Assembly: GCF_964204645.1 (NCBI RefSeq)
Contig: NC_134027.1
Span: forward strand, 17,722,485-17,786,484
DNA: 64,000 nucleotides
Direction: 5' to 3'
DNA from: Tubulanus polymorphus
Lineage: Eukaryota; Nemertea; Palaeonemertea; Tubulaniformes; Tubulanidae
The notes beneath the pieces are model-generated. The model was not told the origin of the DNA, searched no databases, and saw nothing but the letters and a program-made list of their open reading frames with translations. Numbering within the stretch: the stretch's first letter is position 1; every line of letters starts with the position of its first letter. Shown here piece by piece: positions 54,400 to 64,000 of this stretch. The position numbers and the translations under genes are program-made.

Positions 54400-56437
54400 G
54401 AGTTCTGTGTATACTATGATTGCCGAGTCACTGTGCTATATATAGACTCGCTCAGGTGATTACTAACACCCACAGCCATATACTGTAACCTATATTCGCA
54501 CACACGCGGCTGACTGCTGACGCGCGTATATACAAATGTACTAGCGACGCAGTATTAGATTGGCCGTAATTTCACAAGTCAGAATACCTCCATTCACAAA
54601 ATGTCAAAAATATACACATATACGGACTTTTTTTCTAGAAATAAAAAAAATACCGACTATGATTTTTTTCTTAAATACCGACTTGGAAGACCCACTACGA
54701 ACCCTGTCATTGGTATCGTCATACTTGCTAGTTCAGAATTGCAACTGAATTGAATAGCCTACTCGCTTATATTTGTGTCAACGAACAAATTTTAAGCAAA
54801 CGTACGATACCTAATTGAATAAAATGTTCGCCATTTTGTCTTGGGTTTCACATTAGGTTTTCCCAATTGGCTTTCCCAATTACATCAGAGACGCTGAAAT
54901 TCCCGGAATTTCCCGTATATCCCACAAACAGCCAATCACATTCATTGTAGCTCAGGTTACAAGGTCAACTCAAAGAAATAGAAGCGAGGAAATTTAGGGG
55001 GTTTATAAAGTGAGGGCCTGTAGGTCGAAAAGCACACTGAGATCAGTCGAACTAAAAACGGCGACACTTCCAGGAAGGATTGAACTTTTATATATTTCAA
55101 TTCCAAGCATGCAAATTGTCATATATAAAAATGTGCCATTACTCAGTGCTAAAAAGCAGGGTTTTTGCGTGTTTTTCAAGAATAAGTCCCCTAAAAATAA
55201 CTCGATCACTATGAAATTTTTGTGGGCTCGAGAACTCATTAAGCCAAACCAGCAGACCAAAAATCAACACAATCGGTTCAACAGCCAATGTTTGTGCCTT
55301 GTTGACACACCGGTACTCTATTCATTTTTAATGAAAACTGCTTCATCAGACCATTTGCATAGGCAAACCTACGGTTCGCCAAAAAATGTACTGTTGTTTA
55401 CTGTTTCCTACTGACCCTGTCAAAAAGGTGCCACCCAAAAATTTTTGGCCTCATTGGAAAATAATACAAGAAACGAAATTCTTAATATGGACTTTCCTAA
55501 ATTTACATTCTGAGTGTATGTTTAATCGGCATCAAAATTCAACATTGTTACTCTAGATTAGAGATTAAGCAGAACAAACGAAAAACAGTGAAAACTATTG
55601 GATTGAATTCAAATGATGGGAGAAGACTGACTTTTTACACATAGTTGGATCGAAAATAAGGACGGAAATTATTCTAAAATTCTTTTTCGAATTATGAATG
55701 GAACCGCATAGGCTTACATCTTCGGCATGAAGTTTTTGGCAGAATTTCAGAGAATCTGTACTCCAAAAAGCCTGAGGTGTCACCCTTGATTGAAACCAGA
55801 AGTTTTCATGAAAATATGTCCATTGATACGACCTCCATCACACACAACTGCATGACATATACATGGTAGGGGGTTTTCCCCACTGACTCAAATAGACAAT
55901 CCCCACGTTCATGGTGTGATGATTTCTATACAGTGTGTACGAAGTTTGTTAGCCAACTATTTTTGTAAATTGAACAATTTCCAAATGATGTTCCCAATTT
56001 TACTTTCAGTCTATAAAATTCACTGCTCTTAAAATGCGCAAAAATGTGATTAGAAAGCATCGCGTTATAGCATTGAGAGCGATACTTATTAGCTGGCACC
56101 ACCATGCGGCGACCGCGGTAATGAGAGGAGCCGTTATATATTCCCTATGAACAGGATTATCAATTGAAACGAAATGACAATATTCAGAAGTAAGTCCAGG
56201 GTCCAATCTTTCCAAAAAGTCCTTGTTTTTAATAAGCCGATTTTCTAGCCTCATCAATCTGGATTATCACCTGGCCAGTCGGCGGTCTCGGAACGGATTA
56301 TCAAATAAACGCATTTTTCAATAAGGTCATTTCATAAGCTTTCCAGCGATGTATGATATGTGATGATTAACGTACGGGAACTGCGTCATCGTTTTTCGTC
56401 GATTGACTACTCAGAGATGTCCTAGTAATTCCGACTT
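54400..56437. other. Spacer, nothing recognised
   Basis: The open frame at 55010-55414 (134 residues) shows no domain, signal or splice context and is not called. No RNA gene seen. Confidence 0.4.
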
Positions 56438-56795
56438 TGATAAGATAATAACCCACTATTCACAAATTAAAAGAAATCTAAAATCGAGAATTTATTAATT
56501 GAAACTATCGAAAATATAAGAACACAACGTTGCGATCTCACACTAGAGATCATCGCCAGGTGTCGATGTGAGATCGAAACGTCGTTTTTTTATATTTTAG
56601 ATTGTTTCAATTAATAAATTCTCGATTTTAGATTTCGGTCTAACTGCAGTTTGGGTCACCTATCCACTGGGTGGCGCTAGTGTTATTAAAGAATAGTGTT
56701 ATGGTAAGGTTAGGTATATAACCACAAGGGACACCTTAACTGCAGTCATACCCAGATTTCTTTTAATTTGTAAATAGTGGGTTTTTATCTTATCA
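56438..56795. mobile_element. 358 bp nested foldback element
   Basis: Outer arms TGATAAGATAATAACCCACT and its reverse (ending CTTATCA at 56795) are followed inside by a second pair, TCTAAAATCGAGAATTTATT against AATAAATTCTCGATTTTAGA. Innermost is a hairpin GCGATCTCACACTAGAGATC ... GTGAGATCGAAACGTCG. Three palindromic layers sit inside one another. A half copy lies at 50735. Confidence 0.75.
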
Positions 56796-57195
56796 TCTGT
56801 TCACCACGTTTGAGTGTGGTTATCGTACCAATTCCGGCTTTGGCTATTTTGACTCGTTTTTTTCGGGTTTGAGTCATGATTTCTCGGGTGTCTCTTATCC
56901 GATTACGTCGCTGAAAGTCTCAAACGAAAAAGTAACCTCTTAGGAATGAAACAAAACTGATTTCGTGTGAATCGGTCGATGGGTTACAAAGTTATGAGCG
57001 ATTGAAATGAGACGGTTAATTCTTGTAGCCCTATGTCAAAATGTTAGCTCCCTTTTCTTTTTTTATAGGCGGTTCCTAGGATACTGGGTCAAATCTTTGA
57101 TTTTGGGCCCCCAGATATCGTGACGAGCCCCTGTGGACTGTGGTTTGTGAAAATATCCGATCGTGAAACTAAACCAGTCAGGTTACTGACTAATG

Positions 57196-58690
57196 TCTAT
57201 TTATTTTCAATAGTCCACGATCTTTTTGGGATATTTCGCTTAGTTTTGGGTGTGCATACCTCAAATAGGTCTTAATCGAATCAGTAGAGTTGTGCAGTCC
57301 AGATAAATCATCGTTTTTATAGGCCTATCCATTTTACACTGTTTTGAGGGATTGATGAATATTCTCGAAAATTGAGCTTTAAATCGTCGAGAAAGACCGC
57401 CATTTTGTTCGTATTTGTTTATTTCTTTATGCAAATGAGCCATTGCACACATGCGCAATGAGGCGAGGATGCGTCAATTATATCATGGATGAAGGAGCTT
57501 CTTGTCGCCAAGAGAGTTAATCAACGACTCACGATATTACCCTAGAAAGCTGTTTAGTAAATAAACATGGCTTTGTCAAAGCTATCAAAACAATGTGGTG
57601 CGGAAATGATTTAGGCCTATGTAACGCAACCATTGCGGCCGTGCCCGCGTAGTGAAACACGTGCGAGCATAGTCTGAATACCAGTCGTTGTTACGGTTCC
57701 CTACGTCTGACGCTAAAGTATCATATAGAGGTTAACTCCTGTTAATTGCAATGCAACAACTGATTTTAGTGTCAAATCAAACCTTTGTACTAAAATATAT
57801 TAATTAGTTACCTTGTTGACTTTGAAAACATGTTTTATAATAAAATTTTTGATGATTTAAATCGCGAACCGGAGAATTTATTGATTTGATTTGAATTGAT
57901 TGCCACTATCGGGATTTCCAATACGGACTCAATTAATAAAATGCGAAAATTCAATATATCTCTCTAAAATTACTCTAAATGTTAATTTTTGTTGATAAAA
58001 CGCATCAATTTTAACCTTAAGAATTTGAAACAAGAATGATATCTGCATTGGCATCAATGTCAGTCCAAGTTTTAGTCCTAATCCGTAATTTACGCTCCCA
58101 CCATGCACCACGAAAAGCCGCCATATTTGTAATGGTGCTTCACTTCAACTGTTTTTCGAGGCGACTTGTCAGAAGTTTTGAGCTACTACGATCGTCAAAA
58201 GCTACTTAGGATTACAAATTTATGCACAAACAATAGTTAACTTCCATCTGATTACAGAACAGTCAGTTTGAGGTAAGTTGATGGTGTTTTAAGGGGTGAA
58301 ATAGTCGCTCAAAGCCTAAAATTAACCTTATATGAGCACTTTCGCCCTAGACGTTGTTTGAGGAACAACGGCTAGGTACTAGACTAGTGCAAGCAATGTA
58401 CTCTCCCCATTAAAAATAAACTTACCCAGATCACATGGTACACACTGCTCATTTGCATAAAGAAGTAAGCAAACTGGAACAAAATGGCAGTCTTTCTTGC
58501 CGATTTAAAGCTCAATTTTCGAGAATATTCATCAATCCTTCAACTCGGTACAAAATTGATATAAAAATGATGATTTATCTGGACTGCACAACCCTACTGA
58601 TTCGATTGCGACCTATTTGAGGTATGCACACCCAAAATTAAGCGAAATATCCCAAAAAGATCGTGGACAATCAAAAATAAATAGACTTTA
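57196..58690. mobile_element. 1.5 kb foldback element with ~265 bp arms
   Basis: The left arm (57196-57460) and right arm (about 58425-58690) are reverse complements. Both contain GTCTATTTATTTT, CGATCTTTTTGGGATATTTCGC and AACAAAATGGC(G/A)GTCTTTCT in opposite directions. Translating either arm gives the same short peptide, which is repeat, not gene. The unrelated middle has no frame. No target duplication defined. Confidence 0.7.
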
Positions 58691-59922
58691 GGAAAGGGGG
58701 AGACCCAAGAACAACGGCAACAACAGCTAACAGAAAGTAAAAATTCCTGAGGACGCCCCTGTCGAAATAGGCCTATCTACGTGACTTTACCTGTTTACGG
58801 GTTGAGAATTTGATGAACACAGTGCAGAAACAGGGAGTCCGAGTTATCAAGTGGTAGAGCAAAGGGCGGCTTAAGTGTGATATACATCGAAATAGAGCGC
58901 TATGCGTAAAGTCAATTAAGTAAATCTGCTGTTTATCTGTAATTGGGGTCGGCAGGTAGACACTACATGCAATACGTCGTGAACTGTCGATGTGAGCATT
59001 CCTCTACTTTTGCACCGTAGAGTATCTAAGTCTATGAAACTCTCGCCGTTTTATATTTATTTTGTATGAGGAATCGACTGGTACAAATCGTTTTCAAAAA
59101 TCATATTACAATAAAATTATGCTGTTATAATTCTTGGTATCATTTCAAATTATTCTATTCATGTCTTTTGCTTGCGCCTGCAACCGATTTTTAGAGGTTT
59201 TTAGAAAAAAAATCTCTAAGTGTAAAACAATATTGGGCTCAATATTGTTTGCCGACTTGTAATCGATTTTGAGGACTACAACCACATGATGATCTCAAAC
59301 GCAAACAAATTGGTCTCAAAAGAACTTTAAAGAAGAAACTTTATTATTTACAAATAAAAACGTCTACCCGGTACGTCAGGTTTCACTTATATCATCATAT
59401 TATCGGTTTCAATAATCGCGTATGCGTCTTCAAAGATCATCCGCAGTATGAACTAATTGAGAATATAGTTTCCGGACGTACCATAACACTGGTTCTGATG
59501 ATGATACTGAACTGGCCTGAACAGAACTATGTATTCATCCTGCCGTTATTGTAATAAATATATGTTGTGCACCAACATTCATTCAACGGCTCGTTTTACT
59601 CTGTTGCAGTCTTTGGGAATTATGTAGGCATATAGGCCTATATCTGAGTGAAGGTGGCAGCAGTGTAGTGCTGGAGTGTTGCTCCTGTTTGTCTCCCCAA
59701 ATAGCTGGAAATAATGTGTTAGCTATTGGTGGTGTCTGAATTGGGACTGTACTCGATTTGTTATAAATGTGCTCTGACTGTGCTGATGAAGGTTCTTCCG
59801 TGCTCGAGTTTTGTTCTTACGCTGTTTTCTGGACTTTTTTTGTGAATCAATTTTTGAACTACTGTGATATTTCTACTGACCTTGACATCTCACTCATATT
59901 GTGGTATACAAATGCCTAGAGA
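58691..59922. other. Spacer, probably including the 5' part of the LINE
   Basis: No gene signal. The stretch just before 59923 may be the LINE 5' region, since the endonuclease frame starts shortly after. Confidence 0.4.
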
Positions 59923-60480
59923 TTGTTGATTACTGTGATATGGTCAATGACCATGCAATCATTCACAAGCGATTACTTGCATAAATTGAAGAATGCTGGC
60001 ACACTTACTGACATTCAACTAAGTGAAAAGCTTAAACATTTAAACATTCTGAAAAGAACTACAACCAGGCGCAGCAAACGTGGTCAAGGACATACCTGGG
60101 GGTTTGCGCATAAAGGATTAACCCCCGGTTTCCTAAATGCTCAGTCCATTAGGAATAAATATGACCAGCTACTAATTGAAGTCAAGAATCATGATCTGGA
60201 TATTTTCTGCCTCAATGAAAATTGGATAACGTCAGCTGAACGGGACAGTTGTTATATAACTGGGATTAGCGCTCCAGGCTATGACTTCATTAATTTTCCT
60301 TTTCCGAAAAATTTCGGTTTTGGTGGAGTTGGTCTTTTTTATCTAAAAGCAGCCTGAAAGTCGAAAAGAGGTCTTACAATCTGTCAGGGACTTGCTTTGA
60401 AGCTTGTGCTACAAAATTTAGTCTTGGATCCCGTGTTCTACATTTAGTTATTCTAATACAGGCCACCACCATCAAAAAAG
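59923..60480 (+). pseudogene. CR1/L2-type LINE, endonuclease start (broken)
   Basis: GFLNAQSIRNKYDQLLIEVK, DLDIFCLNENWI and GYDFINFPF give the apurinic endonuclease landmarks (NAQS, E-x-W). A frame change near 60340 leads on to SLKVEKRS and later YRPPPSKKN-like sequence (around 60455). The copy cannot make a full protein. Confidence 0.75.
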
Positions 60481-61434
60481 AACAAGTTCACAGCGTCTAT
60501 GTTCTTTCAAGAAGTTTCACCCTTTCTACTTGACCTTATGTCTGAGTCCAGTGAAATTCTACTCGTTGGGGATGTCAACTTCCATCTGGACCAAGTTCAT
60601 TCTCCTGAAACTGTCAAATTCAACAATTTACTGGATTCCTTCAATTTAGTACAACATGTGACTTTCCCGACACATCGATCACTCCACATTTTAGACGCAG
60701 TTATCACTATGGCAGGACAGTCATATTCTAAAAAGGATATGTAGAAGGGCCATGGTGTCTGATCACAATCTTATTGTGTGTATCGTAGATTTCCTGAAAC
60801 TGTCAGCTGTCAAACATGAAGTGGTAGTGAGGAAATTGCGCGGTGTTGATCCTGATGCTGTTATATCGGATATCATGTTGCTACCACCATCTGATACGGA
60901 CCTTGACGTAGCTCAACTGAGTCATCATTATGATACTTCTTTAAGTCAAATAATTGACAGTCATGCGCCACCACGCAAACGTCTTGTACCTGCTAGAATA
61001 GTTCAGCCGTGGTTTACACCTGATCTCGTACAGGCAAAGTCTGCAAAACATGCTGCTGAAAATATTTGGCGCAAAACTCATTTGACAATCCACTACGACA
61101 TTTTTCGTGCCGCTAAGGCTCTCTATAATGGGCTAGTTACAAATGCGAAAGCAAAGCACCTTAACACTAGAATAGTCGCAGCGGGTTCAGATTGTAAAGC
61201 TATGTACGATGTTTTAAACGAGATTCTGTTGAAGGATAATACCAAGAAATTGCCAGCTCACTCTGATCCTGGCCAACTTGCCAATAAGTTCGCTGACTTT
61301 TTTGCTAGTAAGGTTGAATTGATTCGAAGGAGTTTTGCTAATGACGCTCAACTCAGTTCCGATAATTATAGTTGTGTATCAGAGTTACCTGAATTCTATC
61401 CGGTGTCGCCAGATGAGCTGTCAACTATAGTAAA
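60481..61434 (+). pseudogene. CR1/L2-type LINE, endonuclease end and linker
   Basis: EILLVGDVNFHLDQV is the GD-x-N box. TFPTHRSLHILDAVIT and, after a stop at 60744, VSDHNLIVCIVDF (SDH box) end the endonuclease. The linker reads ADFFASKVELIRRSF and SPDELSTIV before the first Helentron-like insertion at 61435. Confidence 0.85.
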
Positions 61435-62710
61435 CTAGGGGTCCAGGGACACCATGCCCACTTGGGAAGTGGTTTCAAATGCTCAACAATCTAACAATTT
61501 CAATATTCAACGCCCCCTGGTGACCATTTACAAAAACCAACGACCTTGAAACTCAACAAAATCATAGAACATGTCAGCAGCTACGATTTTATAATTGGTT
61601 GTGATAACAAAATATGCCTCGTTACCAATTTAATATGGAAATACTAAGTCATTCTACTATTCAACGCCCCCCTGGTGACCATATTCAAAACCCAATGACC
61701 TCGAAACTCACCACAATCATAGAACATGTCATGAACTACAACTTTGTAATTGATCATGGTAACAAAATATGCCTAGGTACCAATATAATAAAAATTAAAA
61801 ATAGAAATACTAAGTTATTCTACTATTCAACGCCGCCTGGTGACCATATAGAAAAGCTAATGTCCTTAAAACTCGCAACAATCATAGATGATGTCATGAG
61901 CTACAACTTTCCAATTGATTGTGGTTACAAAATATGCATAGGTACGAATATAATAAAGAAATGCGAAGATATTGTATTATTCAACGCCCCCTGGTGGCCA
62001 TATACGAAATCCAATTACCTAGAAACTCACCACAATCATAGAACACTTTATGAGCTACAACTTTCTAATAGATTGTGGTAGCAAAATACGCTTAGGTATC
62101 AAGATAATGTGGAAAAACTTTTTCCCACTTATGAATGAGTACTGGTGACACAAAGATGGCCGCCAATTGCGTCGTAATTGGCTGATGAAAAATACCTGTC
62201 TCAGGTAATAGAACATCCCTTTCAAAAGAATACCCATCACAAATTGCAATGAGAAATGGCAAACCAGTAGGAAGCTACAGGACTCAGAATTCGGGCCAAA
62301 ATTAACATTTTGGGTACTAAAAATGTCATAGGACGGCCATCTTGAGTCCGACCGACCCAATTTTTGTTATGTTGATGGGCCCTGGGGGGATTTACATATA
62401 TCCGAAAGATCAAGGTAATTGATCAAAGCGTCTTCAAAATTTCCCTCAAAAGTAAAAAAATGTGTAAAAAGTCCTGATTTTGGCGAACAACAATGGCGGC
62501 TTGTCGACAATCTTGATTCTGACAGGGCCAGTTTTTGGGCTGAAGATGTGTCTAGGGTAGATACATGTGTAACCCAAATATCAAGACGTTACCTTGAAGC
62601 GTCTTCAAAACTTCCCAAAATAACTGGATTCCGTCTATGGACGGACGGACGAACGACGAACGAAAAGTGAACGCAATAGCCCGCTGGGACTAAAGTCCCA
62701 AGTGGGCTAA
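61435..62710 (+). mobile_element. Helentron-like element, copy D (1276 bp), inside the LINE
   Basis: CTAGGGGTCCAGGGACACC ... AGTGGGCTAA. Parts in order: 5' block with GCCCACTTGGGAAGTGG, four core units beginning CCCCTGGTGACC (about 61512, 61665, 61832, 61985), a unique 3' module, an ACGG microsatellite (62638-62652) and the terminal hairpin GCCCGCTGGGACT-AA-AGTCCCAAGTGGGC. The 5' GCCCACTTGGGA and 3' TCCCAAGTGGGC are subterminal inverted repeats. Removing it restores the LINE frame (STIV-KKSPTKSC). Confidence 0.85.
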
Positions 62711-62875
62711 AAAGTCACCTACAAAATCGTGCAACCTGGACCCAGTGCCAACGTGGTTTCTTAAGTCAATTCTGCCAGCAGTCATTCCTATGATCGCTGA
62801 CATCGTCGAGAAGTCCCTCGCTGAAGGGTTAGTTCCGGATTCCTTTAAGGTGGCTATGGTGTCTCCGCTGTTAAA
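62711..62875 (+). pseudogene. CR1/L2-type LINE, start of reverse transcriptase
   Basis: SPTKSCNLDPVPTWFLKSIL is the standard opening of the CR1/L2 RT, followed by GLVPDSFKVAMVSPLLK. It is cut again at 62876. Confidence 0.88.
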
Positions 62876-63932
62876 CTAGGGGTCCAGGGACACCATGCCC
62901 ACTTGGGAAGTGGTTCCAAATGCTCAACAATCTAACAATTTCAATATTTCAATATTCCCCTGGTGACCATATACAGAATCCAATGACCTTGAAACTCACC
63001 ACAATCATAGAACATGTCAGCAGCTACGATTTTTTAATTGATTGTGATAACAAAATATGCCTCGTTACCACTTTAATATGGAAATACTAAGTTATTCTAC
63101 TATTCAACGCCCCTTGGTGACCATATTCAAAACCCAATGACCTTGAAACTCACCACAATCAGAGAACATGTCACAAACTATAACTTTGTAATTGATCATG
63201 GTAACAAAATATGCCTAGGTACCAATATAATAAGGAAATACTAAGTTATTCTACTATTCAACGCCCCCTGGTGACCATATAGAATAACTAATGGCCTTAA
63301 AACTCACCACAATCATAGAACACGTTATAAGCTACAACTTTCTAAATGATTGTGGTAACAAAATACGCTTAGGTATCAATATAATGTGGAAAAACTTTTT
63401 CCCACTTACGAATGAGTACTGCTGACACCAAGATGGCCGCCAATTGCGTCATAATTGGCTGATGAAAAATACCTGTCTCAGGTATAAAACATCCCTTTCC
63501 AAAGAATACCCATCACAAATTGCAATGAGAAATGATAAACCAGTAGGAAGCTTCAGGACTCAGAATTTGGGCCAAAATTAACATTTTTGGGCACTAAAAA
63601 GGTCATAGGACGGCCATCTTGAGTCCGATCGACCCAATTTTTGTTATGCTGATGGGCCCTGGGGGAATTCACATATATCCGGAAGATCAAAAATGTGTAA
63701 AAAGTGCTGATTTTGGCGAACAAAAATGGCTGTCAGACGGCCATCTTAAATCTGACAGGGCCAGTTTTTTGGCTGAAGATGTGTCTAGGGTTGATACATG
63801 TATAAACCAAATATCAAGACGTTACCTTGAAGCGTCTTCAAAACTTCCCAAAATAACTGGATTCCGTCTACGGACGGACGGACGAAAAGTGAACGCAATA
63901 GCCCGCTGGGACTAAAGTCCCAAGTGGGCTAA
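62876..63932 (+). mobile_element. Helentron-like element, copy E (1057 bp), second insertion in the same LINE
   Basis: Same ends as copy D (CTAGGGG ... GGGCTAA), with three core units and the same 3' module and microsatellite. The target is again between A residues (TTAAA / AAAACAT). Removing it gives an in-frame LLKKHNLDANIV. Confidence 0.85.
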
Positions 63933-64000
63933 AAAACATAACCTTGACGCTAACATTGTGCTAAAAAACTACCAGCCTGTGAGCAATCTATCCTTTCTCT
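63933..64000 (+). pseudogene. CR1/L2-type LINE, reverse transcriptase continuing past the window
   Basis: NLDANIVLKNYQPVSNLSFL is the YRPVSNLSFLS box of CR1/L2 RT in variant form. The element runs off the right edge. Confidence 0.85.

Noticed and set aside
55010-55414. 134-residue plus-strand frame
   Set aside because: No motif, no splice or promoter context, composition like the AT-rich surroundings; probably chance.
57261-58620. Similar peptides on opposite strands (57261-57458 and 58435-58620)
   Set aside because: They are the two arms of a foldback element, not paralogous genes.
61614-63915. Frames of 83-155 residues with repeated PGDHI and KCVKS-type peptides
   Set aside because: Translations of Helentron-like core repeats and 3' modules, which are non-coding.

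Overview
This window is metazoan nuclear DNA: AT-rich, intron-containing and crowded with nested transposable elements. It probably comes from a marine invertebrate. Vertebrate-type TTAGGG telomere units occur at 40445-40466. Short repeats opening with AGGCCCATGGGCCTT, and pearl/DINE-like elements with ~140-155 bp core tandem repeats plus an ACGG microsatellite, remind me of molluscs, bivalves in particular. The phylum is inference, not proof.

The only conventional host gene I can prove is SS18 (SYT/CREST family, a BAF chromatin-remodelling subunit) on the minus strand. Six coding exons with matching splice phases run from 51424 down to the stop at 20723. The extreme N-terminal exon was not found and may lie beyond the right edge. 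Its ~30 kb of intron holds most of the repeats, and one Helentron-like element starts only 9 bp past its stop codon.

Left part: 1-1153 is the 3' end of a DIRS-type retrotransposon (RNase H end plus broken tyrosine recombinase), followed by an (AT)n tract, a 150 bp hairpin and a Harbinger transposase fragment. From 2858 to 13637 lies the most striking locus. It is a P-element-type transposase gene (six coding-exon segments, 833 codons, no stop or frameshift) whose N-terminus carries a RAG1-N-like zinc module instead of a THAP domain. It is split inside a codon-precise CAA target duplication by a 7335 bp second transposon (4890-12224). That element has ~920 bp inverted arms made of 290 bp tandem repeats and its own intact four-exon gene (1575 aa) on the minus strand, with a doubled zinc motif and an XPG/FEN-like region; this fits the Academ (AcademX) superfamily. 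Right after the P-like gene, 13716-14647 is a diverged second copy of only the promoter, intron and RAG1-N-like module, i.e. a stand-alone zinc protein.

Middle part (15-50 kb): LTR remnants, a Helentron-like copy, several MITEs with exact TA duplications, a degraded Bel/Pao element (30562-37224) inserted into an older gag-like gene and itself hit by a TA-flanked MITE, a 1.8 kb pogo/Tigger-type element, and a Helentron-like copy carrying an 841 bp CAGGGTTC-ended insertion with a BED-like zinc ORF.

Right part (50-64 kb): LTR element 5' end, ~140 bp tandem array, Harbinger-type MITE with TTA duplication, foldback elements, and a CR1/L2-type LINE interrupted twice by the same Helentron-like family. 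Both interruptions can be removed in frame, which fixes the ends of that family as CTAGGGG...GGGCTAA, inserted between A residues.
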